A stretch of 64,000 nucleotides of DNA from Paenibacillus sp. FSL K6-1096 (GCF_037977055.1 NZ_CP150274.1:930001-994000), one strand, 5' to 3'; numbered from the stretch's first letter, positions 7,947 through 17,211 are shown. Program-made: numbers and translations. Notes: a model not told the origin generated them from the letters alone.

Positions 7947-9148
7947 GCCTCCGGCTCCTTAAGCGGAGGATTGACAATTCTCCCTCTGCCCTTGATGATG
8001 TATTCCACCACCACGTTCACATCCATCCTGCTGAATTTCTCATTCCACTGATCCTTCCATTTGCTCCAGTAGCGGGGATGCCGCTGATGAAAAATCGTGC
8101 CAAAGCCGAAAATATCCACGCCAAATTGATCCTGCACATCCTTAATTCCGGTAGCAATCAGCTCCTTTGTCCGCTTGATGGCCTGCAGCTTCATCTGCCG
8201 CAGCGTCTCCCGGCTGTTCAGATCCAGATTGCAGCCCACCTCGCCGACATTAGCCTCGATTCTCACCTTTACAGTGGCGTAAGGTTCACCGTTGCGTATC
8301 CCTGGTTTGATGGAGGACTTGGCATCCAGCACCTCCATCACAAAGTTCCCCTCCCCGCCCGGGCAGTCCACCTTGCCCACCGTAGATTTTACTTTGCCGG
8401 TTACATAGTTGTAAGCCTTGCTGTCGTCCTCATCCAGCCAGCCGAGCAGCATATCATTTTTCATCACTCCGATGCCCCTGTACTCAAATTTAAGCGGGCT
8501 GTTGATCGCATCCACATTCTCTTTGGTTTTGCCCTTCTCCAGATTCCCCACCAGGAAAAGTCCGGTTAATACCGCCTCCTTACCCTCCAAATCAAACCAT
8601 TTCATAAGATCCAGCAGACGGACCGCAGAGGTAGGAGCCCAATTCTTCTGCGACCCGTTCAGGGAATCATAGAGATCTCTGGCCGGCAGTCGTTCAAGCG
8701 GTGTCATAATGGATAAGGCATCATAGGCAGTCCCTTCCCGGACGATAGCCAAATCGAAGTCAGGCCGGACCTCATGATCCCGGAACAGGAAATCCAGCGG
8801 CTTGCGGATGCCCTCCCTCGCCGTAGCTTCATCCAATAGCAGGATGCTCAGGTGGGATAAATAGATCTTGCGCGGCAGCATCGTTGTTAATTTGCGCACG
8901 GCCTCCATAATCGTGACTGACTCCGTAGCAACCGCAAGCGCCGGCGGACCTCCCGTACCCCCGCCGCTGCTGGCTGCGGCCAGGCTGGGTGCCACGATCT
9001 GCACAGTTACGCGGTAGCCCTTGTCTGTTTTATCGATGCCCAGGCCGATGGCAACCGCCAGATCGCCAAGCTCTTTGCGGCTCCAGCAGCCCGTCAGCGG
9101 GGTAATCAGCAGCACCAGCACTACAATAAGTAATACCGTTCTTCTCAT
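7943..9148 (-). CDS. Spore germination lipoprotein, Ger(x)C family
   Basis: 401 residues. A signal peptide ends in the lipobox LTGC, giving a mature protein that starts CWSRKELGDLAVAIGLGID, the family-typical opening. GerAC-type subunits are lipoproteins on the outer leaflet of the spore inner membrane and are needed for receptor function. The C-terminal half (GVDIFGFGTIFHQRHPRYW and VNVVVEYIIKGRG) also matches the family. It begins two bases after the end of the A-subunit gene and overlaps the small D-like gene by four bases. Confidence 0.93.
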   Translation of the reverse strand: MRRTVLLIVVLVLLITPLTGCWSRKELGDLAVAIGLGIDKTDKGYRVTVQIVAPSLAAASSGGGTGGPPALAVATESVTIMEAVRKLTTMLPRKIYLSHLSILLLDEATAREGIRKPLDFLFRDHEVRPDFDLAIVREGTAYDALSIMTPLERLPARDLYDSLNGSQKNWAPTSAVRLLDLMKWFDLEGKEAVLTGLFLVGNLEKGKTKENVDAINSPLKFEYRGIGVMKNDMLLGWLDEDDSKAYNYVTGKVKSTVGKVDCPGGEGNFVMEVLDAKSSIKPGIRNGEPYATVKVRIEANVGEVGCNLDLNSRETLRQMKLQAIKRTKELIATGIKDVQDQFGVDIFGFGTIFHQRHPRYWSKWKDQWNEKFSRMDVNVVVEYIIKGRGRIVNPPLKEPEA

Positions 9149-9150
9149 GG

Positions 9151-10647
9151 CTATGCTCTCCTGCGGCTGCGCTTATTCCGTGTGCTTGACCAATAAGGGC
9201 TGCGGAACACCGCGTCTGCCTGCTCCTTCTTCAGATATGGCGCATAAGGCCTCATATAAGGCACTCCAGCGGAGTCCAGACTGCATAAATGAACGAGCAT
9301 AATAAGGAAGCCCACGGTGATTCCGTAGATGCCGAAGGATGCTGCCGCACCCATGAACAGAAAGCGGATCAGCCGCACCGGAATGGACATATTGTAGGCG
9401 GGAATGACAAAGCTTGAGATTCCGGTAATCGCGACTACGATGACCATTCCTGCCGACACAATACCGGCGTCTACAGCGGCTTGCCCCACAATCAGCGTCC
9501 CGACAATGGAGACAGCCTGGCCGATATTGCGGGGCATCCGGATGCCCGCTTCCCGAATGATCTCGAAGGTGATCTCCATCAGCGTAGCTTCAACGAATGC
9601 CGGAAACGGCACCCCCTCCCGCTGAAACATGATACTCAGCAGCAGCCGGGTGGGCAGCAGATCCTGATGGAAGGTGGTAATCGCGATGTACAGCCCGGGT
9701 GCGAAGATGCTGATCATCACTGAAACGAGCCGCAGGACCCGGATCAGGCTGGAGAACAGATACGGCTGGTAGCTGTCCTCGGCAGACTGGATGAAATCCA
9801 TGAACAGGGAGGGAACCACCAGCACGAACGGGGTCCCGTCGACCATAATGGCAACCCTTCCTTCAGATAACCCCGCCGCTATGCTGTCTGGTCTCTCTGT
9901 GTTAAAAACCGTAGGAAATACCGTATATTTATCGCGCTGAAGATACTCCTCCACGAACTCGCCTTCCAGCACGGTTTTCAGTCCGAGCTCTTCAAACATA
10001 AGCTCGATCTGCTTCAAGACCTCATGGTCAGCCATTCCCTCCAGGTAGACGACAGAAACATCCGTCTGGGTAACACGCCCCACAGACTTGGTCACTATCC
10101 GCAGGCGTTCATCCTTGATTCTTCTGCGGATCATTGTAATATTTGTCCCGAGATCGTCGGTGAAGCCCTCCTGCGGCCCCCGGATTACCGTCTCTGTCTT
10201 GGTATCGCCGATGCCCTTCTTCTCATAGCCCTGTATAGCCAGAGAGAGTGCCTGGTCGCAGCCGTCGAACAGCAGGAGCGCGCAGCCGGATAAAATATCT
10301 TTCACCACACCTGACAGCTCTCCGGCCGTCTTGATCTGTCCTGCGCTCAGCACGTGATTGCTGAAGTACTCCGGCAGGCTGCAATCCTCTGTTGCAGGCG
10401 GAGCCGCCTGAATTGCGGGAATAATGGACTCCTCCAGCACCTGATTGTTCACCATACCGTCCAGGAAAATGATCCGGATGACCATTTCCCTCCCGGAATG
10501 TCCCCGGTTCAGATGCAGGGTGCGCACACTGACATCCGAGCTGTTGCCCAGCCTGCTGCAGATCAGCTCCGCATTAGCGCGCGAGTCCCGGTACAGACAC
10601 TGCTGCTGTGGTTCATGCTGGTTAACGTCCTGGTCATGGAATTTCAT
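9151..10647 (-). CDS. Spore germination protein, GerAA family
   Basis: 498 residues. A long hydrophilic N-terminal part with typical phrases (DCSLPEYF, VYLEGMADHEVLKQIE, DGTPFVLVVPSLFMDF) is followed by five to six membrane helices containing the conserved EGVPFPAFVEATLMEITFE. This is the A subunit of a Ger-type receptor, whose N-terminal domain also resembles the SpoVA family. First gene of the A-C-D-B operon; ATG 10647 follows GGGAG about 10 bases upstream. The germinant is unknown. The unusually long non-coding stretch upstream may form its leader. Confidence 0.93.
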   Translation of the reverse strand: MKFHDQDVNQHEPQQQCLYRDSRANAELICSRLGNSSDVSVRTLHLNRGHSGREMVIRIIFLDGMVNNQVLEESIIPAIQAAPPATEDCSLPEYFSNHVLSAGQIKTAGELSGVVKDILSGCALLLFDGCDQALSLAIQGYEKKGIGDTKTETVIRGPQEGFTDDLGTNITMIRRRIKDERLRIVTKSVGRVTQTDVSVVYLEGMADHEVLKQIELMFEELGLKTVLEGEFVEEYLQRDKYTVFPTVFNTERPDSIAAGLSEGRVAIMVDGTPFVLVVPSLFMDFIQSAEDSYQPYLFSSLIRVLRLVSVMISIFAPGLYIAITTFHQDLLPTRLLLSIMFQREGVPFPAFVEATLMEITFEIIREAGIRMPRNIGQAVSIVGTLIVGQAAVDAGIVSAGMVIVVAITGISSFVIPAYNMSIPVRLIRFLFMGAAASFGIYGITVGFLIMLVHLCSLDSAGVPYMRPYAPYLKKEQADAVFRSPYWSSTRNKRSRRRA

Positions 10648-10729
10648 GTATGTCGTCTCCCTGCTGCCTATCGCCGAATTGTTGTTGTCCTCAGTCTTGC
10701 CTAATTCGGCGCACTTCTAAACCCGAATA

Positions 10730-10764
10730 AGCCCCTTCCGTTCCCGGCAGGGACAGTAGGGGCT
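10730..10764 (-). other. Inverted repeat in the germination-operon leader
   Basis: AGCCCC (10730-10735) pairs with GGGGCT (10759-10764) around a GC-rich loop containing GTTCCCGGCAGGGAC, itself partly self-complementary. It lies about 85 bases before the A-subunit start. No T-run follows, so a regulatory hairpin is likelier than a terminator. Confidence 0.35.
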
Positions 10765-10780
10765 AACTATGTATATACGT

Positions 10781-10822
10781 CTGAATCCCCGCTGCCTGTT
10801 GCTTAAAGGCCCGGGGATTCAG
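10781..10822 (-). other. 11-bp perfect inverted repeat, possible terminator or attenuator
   Basis: CTGAATCCCCG (10781-10791) and CGGGGATTCAG (10812-10822) are exact inverse complements around a 20-base loop. On the minus strand it directly follows a short ORF (start 10857, GGAGG just upstream, 10 codons). The T-run needed for a classical intrinsic terminator is missing. Confidence 0.45.
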
Positions 10823-11348
10823 ATGTTGATTCCTGTATTCAATTCAATCATTTCCTCCAAGTAACAAAAGCCATATCCCTGACATGGTAGTTGTTCTCAT
10901 ATTCATTGTTCCGTGTTGCCCGTTCTCTCCTGTCCGGAGTGTTGCTCTCCATGTCCAGCATATGGGGTGGATTCCCGCGTACACGATTTCACGAAAAACG
11001 TTTTCACGGACGTTTTCCCTGCTGTGATGAATCGCAATTGTACGCTTCGCTAACCTTTTTCAACGGAATCACGCTCTTTCTTCCGCAAGAGAATCGGTAT
11101 TCTCCCGCTTAATGAACAGCATTTGGTTCAGTTTCAAAAAAGATTTGCTCCGGGGTCCCGCATACCCACGATCTGCCAGAAGATGTTGTCACCCACCTTC
11201 CTTGTCAGCAGCCGATTCCGGCATGCTTCGCTAGCGCTAGTACATCGGGATTCTCTCCTTTCCTTCATTCATTGCTAAATTTAGGAATGAGCCATCACCT
11301 TGGGTTCCACTTGTGAAGAATTGCTGTGGTTCCTGTGGTGATGACTAC

Positions 11349-11377
11349 ATTATACCCTGGACCCGATAAAATTTAAA
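11349..11377 (-). promoter_or_regulatory. Candidate vegetative promoter of the non-coding region
   Basis: Minus strand: -10 TATAAT (11354-11349), 17-base spacer, weak -35 TTTAAA (11377-11372). It points into the non-coding stretch ahead of the germination genes, which would normally use sigma-G; a sigma-A-type element there suggests a separate transcript. Confidence 0.4.
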
Positions 11378-11483
11378 CTTTTAAAATCGCACGTATTCCC
11401 GCTGTATCCGTATTAATCCTGAATGTAAGCGAATACACTGCCTATCTCGGAAAATTGCTCACGATATGAATGATTTCCTCCCG

Positions 11484-12224
11484 TTAGCGTGCAGCCTTCC
11501 GTTTCAATACTATCACCAGATAGACCCCGTAGATCAGATACAGGATATTAAGGATGGAAACAATCAGGACTTCATGCTCCAGATTCTCATTACTGACCAT
11601 GGCCAGCGCGTCGTAGAGGAAGTGAAAAGCGATCAGCGGAATCAAATTATTTCCTGCCACGATCAGCAGCGCGAGGACACAGCCCAGCAGCAGGGCATTG
11701 ACCACCTGGAGAAGCGTATGTATAAGTTCATTCCCGCCAAACGCATTGGACATATGTAGGAGACCGAACAATACAGAAGAGAACACAATATAGAACAGCG
11801 GTCCCTTGGATCTCAGATAATTCCAGATGATTCCTCTAAAAACCACTTCTTCGGCGTACCCCACCAGCAGGGTCATAATGACGATACTGATTACTTCAGG
11901 CGCACCGAGCTTCACATTGATTCCGTTCATCAGCGGCTGGGCTGACGCTAAAATCAGCAAGGGGATGTAGAACAGCACGGCTTTGGACGGAGCTGCCTCA
12001 AGCTTGCGCAGGCCGAAGCTTAAAAGCGAGGGGTCCTTTCTTTTCATATAGACGGTAGTAATGACAGCCATCAGCAGGTAGGCACACGCCTGGGCATTGC
12101 GTATCCCCATATCACCGAATTCCTGGATGGTAGCTACAGCAGAGGCTACAGATACAGCCAGTGTCAGGACCACCCCCCATACCAGTGAGAATATAAGCGG
12201 ATGTTCTTTGGCAGCAGTTCTCAT
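11484..12224 (-). CDS. CPBP-family intramembrane metalloprotease (Rce1/Abi-like)
   Basis: About 246 residues, mostly membrane helices. The conserved motifs are EEVVFRGIIW (EExxxR), then HMSNAF, then AFHFLYD, which supply the glutamates and histidines of the CPBP (Abi) active site. Family members cleave prenylated proteins or serve in bacteriocin self-immunity; with no bacteriocin genes adjacent, the role here is open. The start is ATG 12224 (or TTG 12227) with AAAGGAG upstream. Nothing was recognised in the 200 bases between it and the next gene. Confidence 0.85.
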   Translation of the reverse strand: MRTAAKEHPLIFSLVWGVVLTLAVSVASAVATIQEFGDMGIRNAQACAYLLMAVITTVYMKRKDPSLLSFGLRKLEAAPSKAVLFYIPLLILASAQPLMNGINVKLGAPEVISIVIMTLLVGYAEEVVFRGIIWNYLRSKGPLFYIVFSSVLFGLLHMSNAFGGNELIHTLLQVVNALLLGCVLALLIVAGNNLIPLIAFHFLYDALAMVSNENLEHEVLIVSILNILYLIYGVYLVIVLKRKAAR

Positions 12225-12431
12225 CAATCTCTTGTCTCCTTTATACAGCAGGGTTGTGTATTGCCGCTTCTGGACAATAGTGAGCTTATTGTATACGATC
12301 TCCAGGAAAGATTCTACAGTTTTCGGTTTGAGTGAATCTTCCAGTGGGCAATGCCGCCTGGGCCATGCTATAATCTCTGAATCCTACAACGAATAAGATG
12401 AGTGTGGGAGCCTGCAGGAGGTTACGACAAC

Positions 12432-12791
12432 ATGAACAATCCTATCAAAATCTATAAAGTGACCATGCAGCTGGAGAAGGATGAATGCGGCATAGAGGTC
12501 AGCCATTGGCGTCTGCTGGTGGAGACCAGCCGCTACTATGAGATCAAGCCCGAGAACGGGCCGGTCAAGCGGATCTATAAAGAGAAGCTGCATACCGTGG
12601 TGGATGATACCAAGGCTTATCAGGGCGGAATGCTGGCTTGCTCCGCATTCTGCCACGAGGACCGGATCGAAGATATGCACAGCCTGATGCTGGATTCGCT
12701 TCAGCTCAAGATCAGAACCTACCTGGAGGCGCTGCATTTGAATCAGCAGGCCATTGAGCAGCAGGCCCGAAATCTTAAGTCTATGTTATAA
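12432..12791 (+). CDS. Conserved hypothetical protein (about 119 residues)
   Basis: Soluble, acidic/basic mixed protein beginning MNNPIKIYKVTMQLEKDECG, with an ACSAFCHEDRIEDM segment in the middle and a helical C-terminus ending ARNLKSML. I do not recognise its family. The start at 12432 is chosen because GGAGG lies ten bases upstream; the open frame extends ten codons further without a ribosome binding site. A strong bidirectional terminator follows within a few bases, so it is a single-gene transcript, convergent with the chemotaxis operon. Confidence 0.7.
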   Translation: MNNPIKIYKVTMQLEKDECGIEVSHWRLLVETSRYYEIKPENGPVKRIYKEKLHTVVDDTKAYQGGMLACSAFCHEDRIEDMHSLMLDSLQLKIRTYLEALHLNQQAIEQQARNLKSML

Positions 12792-12794
12792 ATC

Positions 12795-12836
12795 AAAAAC
12801 CGGAAGAGGCGTGATATACACGTTCTTCCGGTTTTT
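12795..12836. terminator. Bidirectional intrinsic terminator
   Basis: AAAAACCGGAAGA and TCTTCCGGTTTTT form a 13-bp perfect stem flanked by A- and T-runs. It serves both the hypothetical gene on the plus strand and the end of the cheA operon on the minus strand. Confidence 0.9.
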
Positions 12837-12858
12837 GGCATAGCTTCTACTATGAAAA

Positions 12859-14847
12859 TCAATGGCTGACCAGATAAGCGGCATCCAGGATCAGAGCGAC
12901 CCGCCCGTTGCCCAGAATCGTTGCCCCGGACAGATGGTTCAGCGTCCCCAGATAATTCCCCAGCGACTTAATCACTACCTCCTGGTTGCCGATAATCTCA
13001 TCAACCGCATAGGCGGCAATCTTGTCCACCGACCTCACGATCACCAGCGGAATCGTCTTGGAGCCGCGCTCGGTGCGCGGATAATGCAGCTTGTCCCTGA
13101 GCCAGAAGAGCGGGACAATCCGCCCGTGGCTGATGATCACCTGCTCCCCTTGGACCACCTGAAGCTCTTCCGGGGAGATCCGCACAATCTCGGCCACGTT
13201 ATACATCGGGAAGATCAGCACGCGCCCGGACACCTGGACCAGCAGCCCCTTGATGATTGCCAGCGTAAGCGGCAGGCGGATCGTGAACAGCGTGCCCTGG
13301 CCCGGCTCCGTCTCAATATCGATGATCCCGTTCAGGCGTCCGATCTGGCTGCGCACAATATCCATTCCCACACCGCGGCCCGATACTTCGCTGACCTCAG
13401 AGGCCGTCGAGAAGCCCGGCTCGAAGATCAGGCCTACCGCTTCCTGCTTCGTCAGGTATCCGGCCTGCTCCTCCGTAATGATTCCTTTGTCCAGCGCCGA
13501 AGCCTTGATCCGTTCGGCATCAATGCCCTGCCCGTCATCCTGCAGCCGGATCACCACCTGATTCTCCTCATGATAGGAGTTCAGGGTAATGACGCCCTTC
13601 GGGGCTTTGCCCTCCCGGGCCCGCACCTCGGGGCTCTCGATCCCGTGGTCCGCGCTGTTGCGGATCAGATGGATTAACGGATCGCTCAGCTCCTCAATAA
13701 TCATCCGGTCCAGCTCGGTCTCGCCTCCCTGAATCCGCAGCTCAATCTCCTTGCCCAGCTTCTGGGACAGATCCCTGACCAGGCGCGGGAACCGGCTGAA
13801 CAGCTGGTCGATCGGCAGCATCCGGGTCTTCATGACCCCCTCCTGCAGCTCTTTGATCAGGCTGCCCATATGATCCGAGGCGGAATGGATCTGCGGCAGG
13901 ACACCGGCAGCATTGCCCCGCTGCCCCGCAGTGCTCAGGTCGGCCAGGGAGGTCTGCTCGATCAGCAGCTCTCCGACCAGATTCATCAGATGGTCCAGCC
14001 GTTCGACGCTAACTCTGACCGTGGCCTGTGCCCCGTGGGTTTTCTCCCGGCCCGGCGCGGCCGCCGGGTCAACCTGTCCCGGATCAGCCGGAGCAGCCGT
14101 GCCGCTTCCGGCTGGCGGTCCGGGCTGGTAACCGGCAACGGCTGCATGCTGGACATCAGTCTCTCCCGCCAGCTTACCGGATACCTCCTGGATGTCAGCG
14201 GAGGATGCTGCGATTACGGCAAACTGGCCGTAGCGTTCATCCTCATCCGCTCCGGGAGCGGACGCATTCGCCAGTGCAACAGCGATGACCTTGCCGCAGA
14301 CCTCTTCTATCCGCTGAAGCAGCAGGTAATGTCGCGCGCCCTTCATGAGGCAGTCATCCTTCAAGGTTACCACAATAGACAGCAGCGTGTACCCGGCAGA
14401 TGCCGCCTCTTCAGCCTGCTGCCTCTCCGTAGCACTCAGCACCGGCAGCCTTACCGGCTGCGGCTCATTCTGCCTGCTGAGCAGCGCCTCGATCTCTGCA
14501 ACTACGGAGCTGACGTCTGTAAAGGGACCGCCGCTGATATACTCAGTACGCAGCAGCTTCATGGCATCCAGCGCCCGGAAAAGCGTATCGATCAGACTGC
14601 CGGTGATCTCCGGCTTCTTCTCCCGCACCCATTCCAGCGCATATTCCACCTCATGCGTGAGATCGCTCATCTCGCGGAAGCCCATGGTGGAGGCGGAGCC
14701 TTTGATGGTATGGGCAGCACGGAAGATGGTCTGGATCAGCTCCGGAGCGGGAGCATGCTCCAGAGCGAGCAGAGACTGGTCGATCCGCTCCAATTGTTCA
14801 TTTAACTCTTCAATGAATATGTCGCGGTAAGCAGACAGCTCCATCAT
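12859..14847 (-). CDS. cheA: Chemotaxis histidine kinase CheA
   Basis: 662 residues in the standard order: Hpt/P1 domain with phospho-histidine H46 in AAHTIKGSAS; a P2-like region; an Ala/Pro/Gly linker near residues 240-270; dimerisation segment (ERLDHLMNLVGELLIEQ); HATPase with HLIRNSADHGIESP, DDGQGI and GRGVGMDIV; and a C-terminal CheW-like regulatory domain. It phosphorylates CheY/CheB-type partners, none of which is encoded nearby. AAGGGGG lies eight bases before the first ATG. It forms an mcp-cheW-cheA operon, 16 bases after cheW, and so may be a dedicated pathway beside the main chemotaxis operon. Confidence 0.95.
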   Translation of the reverse strand: MMELSAYRDIFIEELNEQLERIDQSLLALEHAPAPELIQTIFRAAHTIKGSASTMGFREMSDLTHEVEYALEWVREKKPEITGSLIDTLFRALDAMKLLRTEYISGGPFTDVSSVVAEIEALLSRQNEPQPVRLPVLSATERQQAEEAASAGYTLLSIVVTLKDDCLMKGARHYLLLQRIEEVCGKVIAVALANASAPGADEDERYGQFAVIAASSADIQEVSGKLAGETDVQHAAVAGYQPGPPAGSGTAAPADPGQVDPAAAPGREKTHGAQATVRVSVERLDHLMNLVGELLIEQTSLADLSTAGQRGNAAGVLPQIHSASDHMGSLIKELQEGVMKTRMLPIDQLFSRFPRLVRDLSQKLGKEIELRIQGGETELDRMIIEELSDPLIHLIRNSADHGIESPEVRAREGKAPKGVITLNSYHEENQVVIRLQDDGQGIDAERIKASALDKGIITEEQAGYLTKQEAVGLIFEPGFSTASEVSEVSGRGVGMDIVRSQIGRLNGIIDIETEPGQGTLFTIRLPLTLAIIKGLLVQVSGRVLIFPMYNVAEIVRISPEELQVVQGEQVIISHGRIVPLFWLRDKLHYPRTERGSKTIPLVIVRSVDKIAAYAVDEIIGNQEVVIKSLGNYLGTLNHLSGATILGNGRVALILDAAYLVSH

Positions 14848-14863
14848 AATGATCGCCCCCTTC

Positions 14864-15289
14864 TCAGCCGCCCAGGATTTCTTCGAGCTTCAGAATCCCT
14901 ACCAGCTGCTCCTCACGTTGCCCCATCCCGTGGAACACCGCTTCCCGGCTGCGGCTGTGGCCGCCTGCCGGCGGGTGGATTTCGGTGTACGTGGTCACCT
15001 TGTTGACCTTGTCCACAATCAGGCCGATGAATTCCTCCCGGTAATTGACCACAATGATTCTGGTGTTCCGGGTATACGGCTCATCCGTCATGCCCAGCAG
15101 ATTGCGCAGGCTCATGACACAGACGACCTTGCCGCGCAGGTTGATGACACCCTTGACTTCATTCCGGCTGAAGGGAATGTCTGTGATGCTGAGCATTTTG
15201 ATAATTTCATGAATCTCTTCAATACGGATGGCACAGGTCTCGGCTCCTACAGCAAGCTCGATATATTGTTCCTTCGTTAAGGATGACAT
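14864..15289 (-). CDS. cheW: Chemotaxis coupling protein CheW
   Basis: 141 residues, a single CheW domain with typical phrases AIRIEEIHEII, GVINLRGKVVCVMSLRNLLGM and EEFIGLIVDKVNKV. It links the receptor encoded just upstream to CheA encoded just downstream. The ATG at 15289 is preceded by GAAGGTGAAG. Spacing to both neighbours is short (24 and 16 bases), consistent with one transcript. Confidence 0.94.
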   Translation of the reverse strand: MSSLTKEQYIELAVGAETCAIRIEEIHEIIKMLSITDIPFSRNEVKGVINLRGKVVCVMSLRNLLGMTDEPYTRNTRIIVVNYREEFIGLIVDKVNKVTTYTEIHPPAGGHSRSREAVFHGMGQREEQLVGILKLEEILGG

Positions 15290-15313
15290 GGCTTCACCTT
15301 CAGTCTGCAGGAT

Positions 15314-16903
15314 TTAATGAGTCTTGAATGCGGCGGCGGATTTGGCCAGATCCTCGGATAGCAGAGCCAGCGCCTGGCAGGTGGCCGCCGTCTCCTCGGA
15401 TGCTGCAGCCGATTCCTCGCTGGAGGCGGCGATTGACTGAACTGAGCTCATCACTTCTGCCGCCTGGGCAGATTCCTCCTCGCACGCTGCCGCAATCTCG
15501 TTGACCTTCAGGGAAGAGTTATTCACCATCTGGATAATCTGCTCGAAGGCATGGCTCGTCATCGAGGACTGCTCCACGCTCTCAGCTACCGCCCGTACGC
15601 TCTGCTTCGTATTCTCCTGCATCGCCTTGATGATCTTTGTGATCTCCTTTGTGGCATCACTGCTGCGTTCTGCCAGCTTGCGGACCTCATCGGCCACCAC
15701 TGCGAAGCCGCGGCCCTGCTCTCCGGCACGCGCCGCTTCAATAGCCGCATTCAGCGCCAGCAGATTGGTCTGCTCCGCAATATCGTCGATCACTTCGATG
15801 ATGTCGCCGATTTTGCTGGAGTCGTCCTCCAGTTGCTTCATCTGCTGATTAACAGTCTGCATTCCCTGAAGCGAGGTTTCAACCACATATCCGCCTTCCC
15901 GGGCCGTGCGGACCGTCTCATTAGACAGCTCTGCCGCTTCCTCCGCGCTGGAGGCGACCGAATCAATGGCCAGCGACAGCTCCTTGAACAGCTCGGTGAT
16001 ATTATTGGCTGCCGCAGACTGGTTGGTGCTGGTTCCGGCAATCTCCTGGGTGCTGGCTGAGATCTGCTCGGAGGATGCGGCTACACTCTGCGAATTCATC
16101 ACAATGCCGTTGATTAGTTCCTTCAGATTATCAACCATCCGGTTGAGTGCGGCAGCGAGCTGCCCTACTTCATCCTTAGTGGAAATATCCGCTTGCTGGG
16201 TCAGATTGCCGTTAGCAACCTCAGAAGCCACATGCAGCATTTTCATCAGCGGTCTGGAGATGGATCTGGCGATCAGGTAACCGATGATCACACTGAGAAT
16301 GACCCCGCCGATGACTACAGTCAGCGTAAGAATGAAGGACGAAGAATAGGCGGACTGTGACCGGTTGTTCGCTTCATCCGCCAGGTCCACATTAACCTTG
16401 ATCAGACCATCCAGACTGCTAAGCACGATCTGGCCCTGTACATTCAGCTTGGTGCTAAGAAAGGTATTGAAGGCTGCGGGATTATCCTCACCAGCCAGAA
16501 CGAGCGCTTCATCGAACAGCTTGCTGTACACTTCGAACTCTCTGTCGAAGTCTGCCAGCAATTCCTGCTCCTTAGGGGTAGTGGCCAGCGGACGGTAATT
16601 ATCCACCTTCTGGTTGATCTCCTGGCGGCCGGCGCTAATCTTGTCGCGGAAGGAAGCAATTTGCGTCTCATCTGTAGTCACGCTCATATCCCGCACATAG
16701 ACGCGGTTGATCTGGTAACTGATCTGGGCAGCCGACAGGTCTCTGACAGAAATCAGGTTGTTGCTGTACATCTCCTTCATATTCTGATTGCTGCTGCGCA
16801 GGGATAAGACCGAATAGATACCAAGTCCCGCCATAATTAAAGAGACAATTAAGAAAGCGGTAATAATCTTTGTTGCCGTTTTTAAGTTACCGAACCATTT
16901 CAT
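15314..16903 (-). CDS. Methyl-accepting chemotaxis protein with 4HB sensor domain
   Basis: 529 residues. The first membrane helix (about 12-32) is followed by a periplasm-facing helical bundle of about 150 residues (4HB_MCP type), a second helix (about 188-210), a HAMP domain and the signalling hairpin containing [20 protein letters not shown]. The start at 16903 ([12 protein letters not shown]) is chosen because AGGGGGA sits six bases upstream; the longer frame to 16927 has no such site. The ligand is unknown. First gene of mcp-cheW-cheA, with a SigD-like promoter about 90 bases upstream. Confidence 0.93.
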   Translation of the reverse strand: MKWFGNLKTATKIITAFLIVSLIMAGLGIYSVLSLRSSNQNMKEMYSNNLISVRDLSAAQISYQINRVYVRDMSVTTDETQIASFRDKISAGRQEINQKVDNYRPLATTPKEQELLADFDREFEVYSKLFDEALVLAGEDNPAAFNTFLSTKLNVQGQIVLSSLDGLIKVNVDLADEANNRSQSAYSSSFILTLTVVIGGVILSVIIGYLIARSISRPLMKMLHVASEVANGNLTQQADISTKDEVGQLAAALNRMVDNLKELINGIVMNSQSVAASSEQISASTQEIAGTSTNQSAAANNITELFKELSLAIDSVASSAEEAAELSNETVRTAREGGYVVETSLQGMQTVNQQMKQLEDDSSKIGDIIEVIDDIAEQTNLLALNAAIEAARAGEQGRGFAVVADEVRKLAERSSDATKEITKIIKAMQENTKQSVRAVAESVEQSSMTSHAFEQIIQMVNNSSLKVNEIAAACEEESAQAAEVMSSVQSIAASSEESAAASEETAATCQALALLSEDLAKSAAAFKTH

Positions 16904-16992
16904 GTGGCTTCCCCCTGTAGTTAACAACTTAAGTCCCTCATGCGGCGTTATCCATGCACTCTCCTATCAGCCGTCGGGACATCTTCAGCTAT

Positions 16993-17020
16993 ATTTCGAC
17001 ATTTTTCGTTAAATAATTTA
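16993..17020 (-). promoter_or_regulatory. SigD-like (motility sigma factor) promoter of the chemotaxis operon
   Basis: Minus strand: TAAA (17020-17017), 16-base spacer, GTCGAAAT (17000-16993), compared with the SigD consensus TAAA-N15-GCCGATAT. The match is six of eight at the -10 element. It sits in an AT-rich intergenic stretch (16904-17211) in which I saw no gene. Confidence 0.4.
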
Positions 17021-17211
17021 TATATCTTTTTAATAATTTTCATTTTATTTTCGTCCGTCTGCTTGCGAATTAATTCTTTATAACTATTAATGAATTTCGC
17101 AATGAAAAATTTGTAAAAAATCCGCTTGACAGAACGGCTGCTTATCACTAAACATAGCAAGTAGAAACGGCTAAAACTCTCACCCCTATCCTGCGCGAAA
17201 AGAGGCCTTCC

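Larger units (their letters stand above)
10648..11483 (-). other. Long non-coding, probably structured region upstream of the germination operon
   Basis: No convincing gene lies in these 836 bases. Read on the minus strand, a TATAAT element (11354-11349) is followed at once by a hairpin-forming sequence (GTCATCACC pairing with GGTGATGGC), another hairpin around CTAAATTTAG, a strong SD site AAAGGAG ahead of a two-codon ORF (ATG TAC TAG), the palindrome CTAGCGCTAG, and GCCGGAATCGGC. Near the gerA-type gene are two further hairpins, listed separately. I could not match it to any riboswitch or T-box consensus I know. It may be an independent small RNA or a long leader. Confidence 0.35.

Noticed and set aside
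10857..10991. Minus-strand frame ending in NEYENNYHVRDMAFVTWRK
   Set aside because: It reads like protein near its end, but it has no start with a ribosome binding site, and an in-frame stop lies just upstream. I could not name a family.
10891..11112. 73-codon plus-strand frame in the region upstream of the germination operon
   Set aside because: No ribosome binding site and no family resemblance. The minus strand shows hairpins and promoter elements instead.
10648..11483. T-box or known riboswitch
   Set aside because: I looked for the T-box GGTGGTACCGCG-type motif and for the cores of several common riboswitches (TPP, FMN, SAM, lysine, glmS, M-box, ykkC, c-di-AMP) and found no convincing match by eye. 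A covariance search would decide.
16948..17160. 70-codon minus-strand frame in the gap before the mcp gene
   Set aside because: AT-rich sequence with no ribosome binding site, and the SigD-like promoter lies inside it.
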